A DNA stretch of 64,000 bases from Polyangiaceae bacterium (GTDB lineage: Bacteria; Myxococcota_A; Polyangia; Polyangiales; Polyangiaceae). The position numbers were made by a program, and so were the translations under genes. Each line of letters opens with the position of its first letter. Within the stretch, counting starts at the first letter, position 1. Shown piece after piece: positions 25,633-34,293 of this stretch. Where the stretch lies: NCBI GenBank assembly GCA_016715885.1, contig JADJXL010000020.1, positions 1,116,001 through 1,180,000 of the forward strand, given 5' to 3'. The notes beneath the pieces were generated by a model. The model was not told the DNA's origin, did not search any database, and was given only the letters and a program-made list of their open reading frames with translations.

Positions 25633-27289
25633 ATGCAGATCTTTCCCACACGCTCGGCTGCGCACGTGAGCATCGGGGCCCTCGCCATCGCTGGTGTCGG
25701 ACTCATCGCGCGCGAACCGGCCATCGTGGGATGGGCCGGCGCAATGGTCGTCGCCATGGCGCTCGCACGCGCCGTCACGCTCGTGTCGATCTCGCGCATC
25801 CGAGCTGCCGGCTTCGAGATGCTTTGGACCGGCCACAAACGCGTCATCCGCACCGGCCGCGGCAGCGGAAATCCAACTCGAAGCCGAAGTGCGCAATCGC
25901 GACACCTTGGCAGCCCGTTACGTTCGTCTGCGCGCGATCGCCTCATCCCAGCTCGAGATCCACATCGAGCCGTCTGCAGGCGAAGTCGCTGCATCGGGTC
26001 GGCTCAAAGTAAAAGTCACGGTGCGCACCCCACGCGTGGGCTTGCACGGGCTGCATGGTCTGGCGCTCGAAGTTCACGGTGCACCCGGTCTCTTCGAGGT
26101 GCCTCTCACGTTCGCCAATCCGTTCGGCGTCGAAGTGTTGCCTCGGCCCTTCGCAGCGTGGCTCCCTTCCCCGCGTGGCGGTCGCAGCAAGCTGCTCGCT
26201 CCAAGCGGAAGGCCCGGTCGCGCGCGTGGTGATGGCAGCGACTTGCGCGAGCTGCGCGAACATCGGCCGGGCGATCCCTTCCGCCGCATCGCGTGGAAGG
26301 CGAGTGCCCGTCGTGGCCAATTGCTCGTTCGCGACTTCGAACGCGAAGAGCGCGACGTCGCGTGGGTCGTGCTCGATGCATCCGTCGAGCTTTGGTCGGG
26401 CCCCGTCGGCCGCGCTCCGCTCGACCTTGCCATCGACGAAGCCGCGTCCATCTGCCAGCGCTACCTCGCTCGCGGCGATCGCGTCGGCCTCGCCATCTAC
26501 GCCGCCACCTTGCGCGCGTTCATCCAGCCCGACCAGGGTCCCGCGCACGGCCACAAGGTCGCGCAAACGCTCCTCATGGCCACCAGCACCTACGACGCCA
26601 GCCGCAGTGACCTCGACGAAGCCGACGTTGCCGTACGCGTCCTCGAACACATGCGTCCGCTCGACGGTCGCGGTTTGTCGGACCTGCGCCGCGGCGACCT
26701 CGACAGGCTCGCCATGCGTGCCGATGCCATCCGAGCGCGCGCTCCCTTCAACCCGCCGGTCCCCGATGGTCGCTCCTCACGCGAGCGAACGCTGCGCCGA
26801 TACCTTGCAGCGTACGGCATCGAATCACCGCCTCGCACCGAACCAGATCGCCACCAATCAGGGCTCATCCTTGCCGATGTGCTCGCACAGATCAGTCGAC
26901 ACAAACCTGCATCCAGCGTCGTGCACGTCATCGCGCCAGCCCCGACCGAAGTTGCGCACGAAAAACCCTTGTCGGACGGCCTCCGGCGCCTCGCGCGACA
27001 TGGCATGGCCATCCATTGGTCGATGCCTCAGTTCGAGCCCGCCCTCCTTCCACCGTGGGAGCCGCCAAGGCGCAGCGATGGTTCGCCCCTCGACGAAGAT
27101 CCATCTGGCAGCCAAAAAGCGTCGTGGGAACAAACAGCAGCCGTTGCAGCGCAAGCCGTGCTCGTTCGCACGCGTGTGTCCGTTGCACGCAGCGAAGCCA
27201 TACTCCGACGCATGGGCGTGCGCATCACGCGTCTGCGCGCGACCTCGCCGCGTCGGCCCGACCTGCCGGCAGATCCGCTGCATCGGTAG
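25633..27289 (+). pseudogene. DUF58 protein gene, split by a frameshift
   Basis: Two overlapping frames make one DUF58 protein. The ATG 25633 frame gives the expected N-terminus (MQIFPTRSAAHVSIGALAIAG, two membrane helices, ending ...GHKRVIRTGRG) and then loses sense. From about 25860 the next frame gives the rest: AEIQLEAEVRNRDTLAARYVRLRA, the DUF58 core LREHRPGDPFRRIAWKASARRGQLLVRDFE, and a VWA-like domain DVAWVVLDASVELW. Removing one base within about 25855-25866 joins them. The start lies 3 bp after the MoxR stop. This could be a real mutation, an assembly or sequencing error, or (less likely) programmed frameshifting; no slippery site is obvious. Confidence 0.8.
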
Positions 27290-27352
27290 CCTCCGACAAA
27301 CCTTTTCCAATTCGTTTGTCCTCCAATCGTTTTACCCAACCGAGTCGAGCTC

Positions 27353-28183
27353 ATGTCGATTGCTGAACGTCTGCGCGAGAGAGGGCTCAGTCCCAAAAAA
27401 CGCTTTGGCCAGAATTTTCTCGTCGACGTCCATGCGCAGCGAACCATCGCCGAAGCCGCGACGACTCCGCCCGGAGGCACCGTCCTCGAAATCGGTGCGG
27501 GCATGGGCGCACTCACAAGACCCCTGCTCGAACGTGCAGCTCGCGTCGTCGCCATCGAGCGAGATCGCGATCTCGTTCCCTTGCTCTCCGCCGACTTTGC
27601 CGAGCCCATCGCGGAAGGTCGCATGCAGCTCGTCGAGGGCGACGCACTCTCGCTCGATTGGGCCGCTCTTTTGGCCGATGGCCCACGTCCACACATCATC
27701 GCGGGCAACCTGCCCTATTTGCTCACCGGCCCACTGCTCGAGCGAGCAACCACGCTTGCCGATCACATCGATCGCGTCGTCTTCATGGTGCAAGCGGAAG
27801 TCGCCGATCGTCTCGTCGCGCGCCCATCGACCAAGGAATACGGGGCGCTCACGGTGTTTGTCCAAGCAGCCTTCGATGTTCGCCGAGTTCTCACCGTGCG
27901 AGCTGGAGCATTCTATCCGCGTCCCGATGTCGATTCGGCCGTCGTCGCGCTCGAGCCTGTTCGCCCTCGGCGCGCGCAAGAAACCGAAGCGTTTCGCGCG
28001 GCCGTCCGAGCCGCCTTTGGCACTCGGCGCAAAACCCTACGAAACGCGTGGAAATCGCTTTACGGCTGGTCCAAGGACGAGCTCGAAGCGCGCGCGAAAG
28101 AAGCAGGCATCTCGCTCGAAGCGCGCGGAGAAACGCTCTCCGTCGGCGACTTTGCTCGGATTGCAGAACTCGTGACTCGGTAG
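27353..28183 (+). CDS. rsmA: 16S rRNA (adenine-1518/1519-N6) dimethyltransferase RsmA
   Basis: 276 residues of typical KsgA/RsmA length. The opening KKRFGQNFLVD is the family hallmark. SAM motif I is LEIGAGMGALT (45-55), and the catalytic motif IV is NLPY at 119-122. The C-terminal domain has FRAAVRAAFGTRRKTLRNAWKSL. It dimethylates two adenines in helix 45 of 16S rRNA late in 30S assembly. It starts 63 bp after the DUF58 gene and may be read from the same transcript. Confidence 0.96.
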   Translation: MSIAERLRERGLSPKKRFGQNFLVDVHAQRTIAEAATTPPGGTVLEIGAGMGALTRPLLERAARVVAIERDRDLVPLLSADFAEPIAEGRMQLVEGDALSLDWAALLADGPRPHIIAGNLPYLLTGPLLERATTLADHIDRVVFMVQAEVADRLVARPSTKEYGALTVFVQAAFDVRRVLTVRAGAFYPRPDVDSAVVALEPVRPRRAQETEAFRAAVRAAFGTRRKTLRNAWKSLYGWSKDELEARAKEAGISLEARGETLSVGDFARIAELVTR

Positions 28184-28226
28184 CGGTTTGTCCCCGGCAG
28201 TATTGGCGACTGTGAATGGAATCGAG

Positions 28227-28417
28227 AGGTCTGCGCCCGAATTTTCGGGTGCTCGCGGGGGGAACCCCGCTGTTTGAGCCCGCGAAGCGGGCGAGTTCGG
28301 GATCCCGCGACGTCCGAAAATCGGGCGGAGACCTCGGGCTTACAGCGCACGAAGCGGGCGAGTTCGGGGTCCCGCGACGTCCGAAAATCGGGCGGAGACC
28401 TTGGGCTTACAGCGCAC
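28227..28417. repeat. 67-bp tandem direct repeat with an inverted partial copy, ahead of atpD
   Basis: Two abutting 67-bp units, 28284-28350 and 28351-28417, differ at only two positions. Each begins GAAGCGGGCGAG and ends CTTACAGCGCAC, and contains a CCGAAAATCGG core. An inverted partial copy of that core lies at about 28227-28252, itself a CCCGAA-TT-TTCGGG palindrome. The block occupies the middle of the 380-bp gap between rsmA and atpD; the rest of the gap (28184-28226 and 28418-28563) shows no gene. A role in transcription of atpD or as a mobile remnant is unproven. Confidence 0.8.
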
Positions 28418-28563
28418 GACACTTGATACTTCCAACCGCTCGCACTAATCAGTTTCCCGCGCACGACGTGCCGCTCAGAGCTTGCCCTCTCGACAAGCCG
28501 TCGCGGCTGTGGTAGTCGGCGCGCGCGTTCGTTCCTGACGTCCGCTCATAGGAGTCCCGCCCC

Positions 28564-29988
28564 ATGGTGGTTGGAAAAATTTCTCAGGTCATTGGCCCCG
28601 TCGTCGACGTCGAGTTTCCCCCGGGCCAGCTTCCCCAAATCCTGAATGCGCTCAAAGTTACCAACCCGAGCATTTCCTCGGCGGCGGACAACTTGACCCT
28701 CGAGGTCGCGCAGCACCTTGGCGAGTCCGGCGTTCGCGCCGTCGCCATGGACACGACCGACGGTCTCGTCCGCGGCATGGAAGTTCGCGACACCGGCAAG
28801 GCCATCATGATGCCCGTCGGCCCCGAATGCCTCGGCCGCATCCTCAACGTCGTCGGCGCCCCCGTCGACGAAGCCGGCCCCGTCAATGCCAAGAGGTTCT
28901 CGCCGATCCACCGCGACCCCCCCAAATTCGTCGACCAGTCGACGAAGGTCGAAATCTTCGAGACCGGCATCAAGGTCATCGATTTGCTCGCTCCGTACCG
29001 CAAAGGCGGCAAAATCGGCCTCTTCGGCGGTGCAGGCGTCGGCAAGACCGTTCTCATCATGGAGCTCATCAACAACGTCGCGAAAGCCCACGGCGGTGTG
29101 TCCGTGTTTGCCGGCGTCGGTGAGCGCACCCGCGAAGGCAACGATCTCCTCGTCGAAATGACCGAGTCGAAGCTGGGCAGCGGCGAACCGGTCATCTCGA
29201 AGGCGGCGCTCATCTACGGCCAGATGAACGAACCCCCTGGCGCGCGTGCTCGCGTGGCTCTTTCGGCACTGACGGTCGCCGAGTATTTCCGCGATGAAGA
29301 AGGCCAAGACGTGCTGCTCTTCGTCGACAACATCTTCCGATTCACACAGGCGGGCTCCGAAGTGTCCGCTCTCCTCGGCCGTATCCCCAGCGCCGTCGGT
29401 TACCAGCCCACGCTGGCCACGGAAATGGGTCAGCTCCAGGAACGCATCACTTCGACCACCAAGGGTTCGGTTACCTCCGTGCAGGCCATTTACGTGCCCG
29501 CCGACGACTTGACCGACCCCGCTCCGGCCACCGCGTTCGCCCACTTGGACGCGACGACGGTCCTCTCTCGCGCGATCAGCGAGCTGGGTATTTACCCGGC
29601 TGTCGATCCGCTCGACTCGACGTCGACGATGCTCGATCCGCAAATCGTCGGTCAAAAGCACTACGACGTGGCGCGCAAAGTGCAGCAGACGCTGCAACGC
29701 TACAAGGACCTGCAAGACATCATCGCGATTCTCGGCATGGACGAGCTCAGCGAAGACGACAAGCTCGTCGTCGGGCGCGCTCGCAAAATCCAGAAGTTCT
29801 TGTCGCAGCCCTTCTTCGTGGCCGCGCAGTTCACGGGCCTCGAGGGCAAGCTCGTCAGCCTGAAGGACACCATCTCGGGCTTCGAGGAGATCATCGCGGG
29901 CAAACTCGACCATATCTCCGAGCAGGACTTCTACATGGCCGGTGGTATCGACGAAGTTAAGGCGCGGGCTGCGGCTGCCAAGCGCTGA
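28564..29988 (+). CDS. atpD: ATP synthase F1 subunit beta
   Basis: 474 residues, full length. The catalytic beta subunit of F1Fo ATP synthase: Walker A GGAGVGKT (155-162), catalytic Glu in GVGERTREGNDL, Walker B region VLLFVDNIFRFTQAGSEVSALLGRIPSAVGYQPTL, and DELSEDDKL of the DELSEED lever. ATG 28564 follows TAGGAG by 9 bases. Only atpC follows; no atpA or atpG is adjacent, so the ATP synthase genes of this organism are split between loci. Confidence 0.97.
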   Translation: MVVGKISQVIGPVVDVEFPPGQLPQILNALKVTNPSISSAADNLTLEVAQHLGESGVRAVAMDTTDGLVRGMEVRDTGKAIMMPVGPECLGRILNVVGAPVDEAGPVNAKRFSPIHRDPPKFVDQSTKVEIFETGIKVIDLLAPYRKGGKIGLFGGAGVGKTVLIMELINNVAKAHGGVSVFAGVGERTREGNDLLVEMTESKLGSGEPVISKAALIYGQMNEPPGARARVALSALTVAEYFRDEEGQDVLLFVDNIFRFTQAGSEVSALLGRIPSAVGYQPTLATEMGQLQERITSTTKGSVTSVQAIYVPADDLTDPAPATAFAHLDATTVLSRAISELGIYPAVDPLDSTSTMLDPQIVGQKHYDVARKVQQTLQRYKDLQDIIAILGMDELSEDDKLVVGRARKIQKFLSQPFFVAAQFTGLEGKLVSLKDTISGFEEIIAGKLDHISEQDFYMAGGIDEVKARAAAAKR

Positions 29989-30015
29989 GCACCGAGTCCC
30001 AGGAGCACCTCATCG

Positions 30016-30576
30016 ATGTCCGATTCAATCTTGCTGGAGATCGTTACCCCCACCGGTGTCGCCCTGCGAAAACAGGTCGCTGACGTCACCGCTCCGAGCG
30101 TCGCCGGTGAATTCGGCGTCATGCCGGGACACGTCCCGCTGCTCGCCGCACTCCGCACGGGCATCGTGACCTACCACGAGTCCGGCAAGGAACATCGCCA
30201 CGCAGTCGCCCATGGCTTCGTCGAAGTCGTCGGTGACAAAGCACTTTTGCTCACCGAACGCTTCATGAGCAAAGACGACGTCGACGTCGTGAAGGTTCGT
30301 TTGCGCTTGAAGGAGGTCGACGCCGAGCTCGACCACTGGCAAGGCGACATGACCGACCCCAAGCGCAAGCAGCTCATCGAGGAAGAGCAGTGGCTCGCCA
30401 CACAGCTCGACCTCATCGGTGACCCACCCTTGCCAATCGTTCGCGAAGACACCCGGTTCCTCGCAGCGCACGCCGAAGCCCCGCCGGTCAAGGAGATGGT
30501 CGAAGGGCAAACGCCCGACGTCAGCCTCACGGACCACAGGAAGGGCGAAGCGGGTCCTTTCGCAGACGCGTCCTGA
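30016..30576 (+). CDS. atpC: ATP synthase F1 subunit epsilon, C-terminally extended
   Basis: 186 residues. The N-terminal beta-sandwich is clear: LLEIVTPTGVALRKQVADVTAPSVAGEFGVMPGHVPLLAALRTG, with AVAHGFVEVVGDKALLLTERF. The usual length is 130-140, so about 45-50 residues are added at the C-terminus, in a region containing DPPLPIVREDTRF and acidic/Pro stretches after the helical arm. Epsilon couples rotation and inhibits ATP hydrolysis; the extension could modify that but this is speculative. It starts 27 bp after atpD and ends at a strong terminator. Confidence 0.92.
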   Translation: MSDSILLEIVTPTGVALRKQVADVTAPSVAGEFGVMPGHVPLLAALRTGIVTYHESGKEHRHAVAHGFVEVVGDKALLLTERFMSKDDVDVVKVRLRLKEVDAELDHWQGDMTDPKRKQLIEEEQWLATQLDLIGDPPLPIVREDTRFLAAHAEAPPVKEMVEGQTPDVSLTDHRKGEAGPFADAS

Positions 30577-30596
30577 AATCACTTCCGTTGTGAATC

Positions 30597-30635
30597 AACG
30601 CCATCGAGGCCCCTGCGTCTCGATGGCGTTTTTTT
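30597..30635 (+). terminator. Rho-independent terminator of atpDC
   Basis: A 12-bp perfect stem, AACGCCATCGAG (30597-30608) with CTCGATGGCGTT (30619-30630), a 10-base loop, then five further T residues (30631-30635). It sits 21 bp after the atpC stop and 11 bp before the stop of the convergent RhuM-like gene. It is the clearest intrinsic terminator in the window. Confidence 0.93.
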
Positions 30636-30645
30636 CAATCGCCTG

Positions 30646-31695
30646 TCACGATGATTTGCGTTTGGCGCGACGAGGTGCCAAAGGTTTGCGAATTTCTTTG
30701 GCGAATTTTTCGAATTCGATATCAACGGGTTTGGGCTTGGCGTCTTCGATGGCTCGATATCGCGTGTATTCTTGTTCGGCTTTGGCTTTTGCGACATCGG
30801 CGGACACGGTTCCGGCATTATCGAGCACTTGGCGCCCCGTGGTTTTCAAAAATTCGTCGAGCTTTTTGATCCAATCGCGCATCGTCATCGGTTTTCGTTC
30901 GAGCGCCTGGAGCTCGGCATATTCGATGTAAAGGCTCACGATGCGATTGAGCACGGCAAGCTCGTGTTCGTCGAGGTAATTTTTCGCGATTGTGGCATCG
31001 TCTTTGTGAATGATGCCCCCTGGCCTCGTGGAATGCATACCCATGAACGGTTTGCTACCATCGGCCCGTTCGAGCACCAGCTCGGCAGCCGTATGTCCGT
31101 GAACGGCATAATGCATTTTATTTTGCACCGTCGCGAAGAACCGCTGCGATACTTCGTTATGCGGGCTGTAGTCGACGCTCGTCGCGTAAATGTCGAGCAC
31201 CTTTTGGTAGAAGCGCCGTTCGGATGCGCGGATGTCGCGAACCCGTTCGAGCAATTCGTCGAAATAGTCACGATGGCCTGGTCCGGGCGGATTCTTCAGC
31301 CGCTCGTCGTCCATCGTGAAGCCTTTGACGAGGTACTCCTCGAGGCGCGCAGTAGCCCACTGTCGAAACTGCGTCCCGCGATGACTGCGCACGCGGAAGC
31401 CGACGGCAAGGATGACGGCGAGGTTGTAGTGCTCGATGTCCCGCGCGATGTGCCGAGCTCCCTCGGCTTGAACTATTCGATATCGTCGAATAGTTGCCTC
31501 TGATACAAGCTCGCCCTCACTGTAGATGGCCTTCAGGTGGTGGTTGACCGTACCCACACCGATGTGGAACAGCTCGGCCATCTGCTTTTGCGTCAGCCAG
31601 ACGGTTTCGTCTTCGAAACGGCACTGGATGCGTGTGCGACCGTCCTCGGTTTGGTAGAGGATGATTTCGGAGCTGGGGACCATTTGGTGCGTCAT
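30646..31695 (-). CDS. RhuM-family protein
   Basis: 349 residues. The N-terminus matches the virulence RhuM family: EIILYQTEDGRTRIQCRFEDETVWLTQKQMAELFHIGVGTVNHHLKAIYSEGEL, a KilA/Bro-like HTH region, then IEHYNLAVILAVGFRVRSHRGTQFRQWATARLEEYLVKGF. The second half contains a Fic/Doc-like helical part with SQRFFATVQNKMHYAVHGHTAAEL. RhuM proteins are widespread on islands near restriction-modification and toxin genes; their biochemical role is unknown. The C-terminal 25 residues are Lys/Arg-rich. Codon choice is a little less GC-biased than in the ATP synthase genes, consistent with acquisition. Confidence 0.88.
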   Translation of the reverse strand: MTHQMVPSSEIILYQTEDGRTRIQCRFEDETVWLTQKQMAELFHIGVGTVNHHLKAIYSEGELVSEATIRRYRIVQAEGARHIARDIEHYNLAVILAVGFRVRSHRGTQFRQWATARLEEYLVKGFTMDDERLKNPPGPGHRDYFDELLERVRDIRASERRFYQKVLDIYATSVDYSPHNEVSQRFFATVQNKMHYAVHGHTAAELVLERADGSKPFMGMHSTRPGGIIHKDDATIAKNYLDEHELAVLNRIVSLYIEYAELQALERKPMTMRDWIKKLDEFLKTTGRQVLDNAGTVSADVAKAKAEQEYTRYRAIEDAKPKPVDIEFEKFAKEIRKPLAPRRAKRKSS

Positions 31696-32125
31696 GTGGG
31701 AGCCATCAGCTTGGACCGTTCGATGCTATCGCGCAGTCGTCTCCTGCACAAGTTCGTTTATGCCAAACTCTCGAAGCCCACACTCTACGGCAAAAACCCC
31801 GCTCAACCGCTCGCCCATCCCGCCCCCGCGAACCCGTTCCGCAACGAAAACTTCGCCCCAAAACCCGTCGCGAAAGCGTTCCGCAAATTGCAGAACGTGA
31901 GCAAGAATGCTTTTCGCGCGCTCCGCAACGTGCGCTTCGCCTTCGCGGCCGTCGCGAGCCCGACGAATTCCGTGCGGACCGGCCACGCGACCGTCGCGGG
32001 GGCGCCTGCATCCGAGAACGTTGGCTACGCGGGCGCCGCGGACGCGTCCGTGGGCGGTTGAGGTGGGGCGGGGTGCCGCGACACGAGCTTGACTTCCCTG
32101 CCCTGCTGCGGCTTAGTCCTCGGCG
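31696..32125. other. Intergenic region, no confident gene
   Basis: 430 bp between the divergent RhuM-like and AAA-nuclease genes. An uninterrupted plus frame from ATG 31723 to 32061 (112 codons; Ala/Asn/Phe/Lys-rich, including NPFRNENFAPKPVAKAF) and an opposing minus frame both cross it. Neither has a ribosome-binding site or recognisable family, so I do not call either. Promoters for both flanking genes should be here. Confidence 0.35.
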
Positions 32126-33697
32126 ATGAAGCGCTTTTTCAACACCGCGGGGCCGTGCAAGCCGGAAATGCACTACATGATTCCGGCTGCCGAGCGTTTG
32201 CCGGATGCGCCCAAGGTCATCGATCAGTTCGGCTATTTCGTGGTGCACGCGCCGCGGCAGACGGGCAAGACGACGACGCTGCGTGCGCTCGCGAAAAAGC
32301 TCACGGCCGAGGGAAAATACGCGGCGCTGCACTTCTCGTGCGAAGCGGGTGAAGTGGCGGGCGACGACTATGCGGAGGCCCAGCGGGGGCTGCTCTCGCG
32401 CATACGCCGGGAGGCCCAGTCAGCCTTGCCGCTGGAGCTTCAGCCTCCGCCCTTTCCAGAAGCTGCCGCATCAGACTTGCTCAGCGCCGCACTTGCTACA
32501 TGGGCCCAGGTTTGCCCCCGCCCGCTCGTGCTGTTCTTCGACGAGATCGACGCACTGCGCGGACAGAGCTTGATCAGCGTCTTGCGGCAGCTTCGAGCGG
32601 GATACCCCAGCCGACCGAAAGACTTTCCTGCATCGGTCGTGCTCTGCGGTCTGCGCGACGTGCGCGACTACAAGGCGGCAAGCGGAGGAGATCCGTCGCG
32701 TCTCGGCACGTCGAGCCCGTTCAACGTGAAGCTCGCGTCGATGCGGCTTGGCAATCTCGTTTTCGAAGAAGTCGGGGAGCTTTACGGGCAACACACGGCC
32801 GAGACGGGACAAGTTTTCACTCCTGAGGCGCTTGCTCGTGCGTTCGAGGTGACGGGCGGTCAGCCTTGGCTGGTCAACGCGCTCGGGCGAGAAATTGTCG
32901 AAGAAATGGCCGTGCCGACAAACGAATCCATCACGGCGGCTCATGTCGAGGAAGCGAAGGAGCGATTGATCCTCGCACGAGCCACGCACCTGGATTCGCT
33001 CGTGGCCAAGCTCATGGAGCCTCGCATGCGCCGGATCATCGAGCCGCTGGTGCTCGGCAAAGAAATCCCGGACGACGAAACGTACAGCGACGACGCGGCG
33101 TACGTGGCGGATTTGGGCCTGGTGAACAAGCGCCCGCTTCGCATCTCGAACCCCATTTACAAAGAGGTGATCATTCGGGTCCTGGGCGACCGAGTTGAAG
33201 ACACGATCACATACGAACCACCCGCATTCATCCTGCCCGACGGGCGCCTGGCATTCCGCAAGATGATGCGTGCATTCGCAAAATTCTGGCGAGAGAATGG
33301 CGAAGTATTGGCGACGCGCATGCCTTATCCCGAAGCGGGTCCGCAATTGGTGCTCATGGCGTTCATGCAGCGCATCGTCAATGGCGGCGGGTACATCGAT
33401 CGCGAATATGGCATTGGAAGAAAACGTATCGATTTGCTCGTGCGTTACCCATACAAGAAAAAGGACGGCACGCGGGCCGAACAACGCCGGGCGGTCGAGA
33501 TAAAAGTGTGGCGCAAAGGCGAAGCCAATCCGCTCAAAAAAGGATTGGCACAAATGGACGAATACTTGGGGAGCCTCGGCATGAAAAGCGGAACGCTGGT
33601 CATTTTCGACGCGCGTGGAAGGCTCGCCAAAAAGAAAGTCCAATACGAAGACACCGTCACGAAAAAAAGACGCCGCGTGCGCGTGATGTGGGCGTGA
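32126..33697 (+). CDS. AAA ATPase with C-terminal PD-(D/E)XK nuclease-like domain
   Basis: 523 residues. The N-terminal ATPase has Walker A HAPRQTGKTTT (41-51) and Walker B LVLFFDEIDAL (134-144); sensor-like VVLCGLRDVRDY follows, then a winged-helix/lid region to about 370. The last 100 residues hold RKRIDLLVRY (D436) and AVEIKVWRKG (E458, K460), a D-x(21)-E-x-K nuclease signature followed by a helix with Gln (GLAQMDEYL). The order resembles archaeal-type ATPases carrying a DUF234/PD-(D/E)XK tail. It may be a defence or mobile-element maintenance protein, given the RhuM-like neighbour. There is no visible ribosome-binding site before ATG 32126. Confidence 0.78.
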   Translation: MKRFFNTAGPCKPEMHYMIPAAERLPDAPKVIDQFGYFVVHAPRQTGKTTTLRALAKKLTAEGKYAALHFSCEAGEVAGDDYAEAQRGLLSRIRREAQSALPLELQPPPFPEAAASDLLSAALATWAQVCPRPLVLFFDEIDALRGQSLISVLRQLRAGYPSRPKDFPASVVLCGLRDVRDYKAASGGDPSRLGTSSPFNVKLASMRLGNLVFEEVGELYGQHTAETGQVFTPEALARAFEVTGGQPWLVNALGREIVEEMAVPTNESITAAHVEEAKERLILARATHLDSLVAKLMEPRMRRIIEPLVLGKEIPDDETYSDDAAYVADLGLVNKRPLRISNPIYKEVIIRVLGDRVEDTITYEPPAFILPDGRLAFRKMMRAFAKFWRENGEVLATRMPYPEAGPQLVLMAFMQRIVNGGGYIDREYGIGRKRIDLLVRYPYKKKDGTRAEQRRAVEIKVWRKGEANPLKKGLAQMDEYLGSLGMKSGTLVIFDARGRLAKKKVQYEDTVTKKRRRVRVMWA

Positions 33698-33715
33698 ACG
33701 ATGCGCCCACGGCAC

Positions 33716-34288
33716 CTACGTGCTCGTCGCGAACCGCAGTACCGGCTGCTGTTGTAGCCCGCGTAGTGGTGGTCTTACAGGCTTGACCGCGCGAAGCGTC
33801 GCGACCATTTCCTTCACCACGTTCCGACGCTCCTCCACCGCCTGAAACACCTCGGCCCACGATTTGCCATTGTATTCGTCTTTCACGAGGAGCAGGATAT
33901 CCTCGACGTCCCAATCGCCCCGATAGCCATAATCTGCGCGCCAATAATAGGGCTGACCGAAGTACCCCCACGAGCCCCAATAATACCGACGTACATGCGT
34001 AGGATCCGTATCGGCGTCGTCGCTCGAACCATAAGGCACGCGGAAAACGGCGCGTGCCCCCGGTTTGGCAATGCGATGGAGCTCCTGCATCAAGCCCAGA
34101 GAATTTTTGATGTGTTCCAAAAGATGACTACCAGCGATTTCCACGACGCTGTCGTCCTCGAAGGGTAGCGAAGCTGCTTCCAGGTCGGCGACGACATCGA
34201 CTTCCGGCAACTTGACCGAATCCACATTGACCCAACCTGGAATCGGAAACCGACCACATCCCAAATTGAGTCGCAATTCATCCGCCAT
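33716..34288 (-). CDS. SAM-dependent methyltransferase (type 11)
   Basis: 190 residues. SAM motif I is LNLGCGRFPIPGWVNVD near the N-terminus, motif II around DVVADLEAASLPFED, and motif III near HLLEHIKNSLGLMQELHRIAKPGARAVFRVPYG. An unusual aromatic insert follows (HVRRYYWGSWGYFGQPYYWRADYGYRG, shown here only by its Tyr/Trp richness). The start MADELRLN at 34288 is preferred over the longer frame, because it lies 5 bp after the upstream stop. It is the third gene of an operon with the Cys-cluster protein and the DMGDH-like enzyme. The methyl acceptor is unknown. Confidence 0.82.
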   Translation of the reverse strand: MADELRLNLGCGRFPIPGWVNVDSVKLPEVDVVADLEAASLPFEDDSVVEIAGSHLLEHIKNSLGLMQELHRIAKPGARAVFRVPYGSSDDADTDPTHVRRYYWGSWGYFGQPYYWRADYGYRGDWDVEDILLLVKDEYNGKSWAEVFQAVEERRNVVKEMVATLRAVKPVRPPLRGLQQQPVLRFATST

Positions 34289-34293
34289 TGACG

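Noticed and set aside
26055..28175. 706-codon plus-strand frame across the DUF58 and rsmA genes
   Set aside because: It is the third frame of two real genes; Ser/Pro/Arg-rich and without motifs.
28546..29913. Long minus-strand frame opposite atpD (455 codons)
   Set aside because: Antisense shadow caused by the codon bias of atpD; no ribosome-binding site and composition is Asp/Glu/Val-rich without family features.
31706..32332. Minus frame between the RhuM-like and AAA-nuclease genes
   Set aside because: Overlaps the start of the AAA-nuclease gene and has no ribosome-binding site or recognisable domain.
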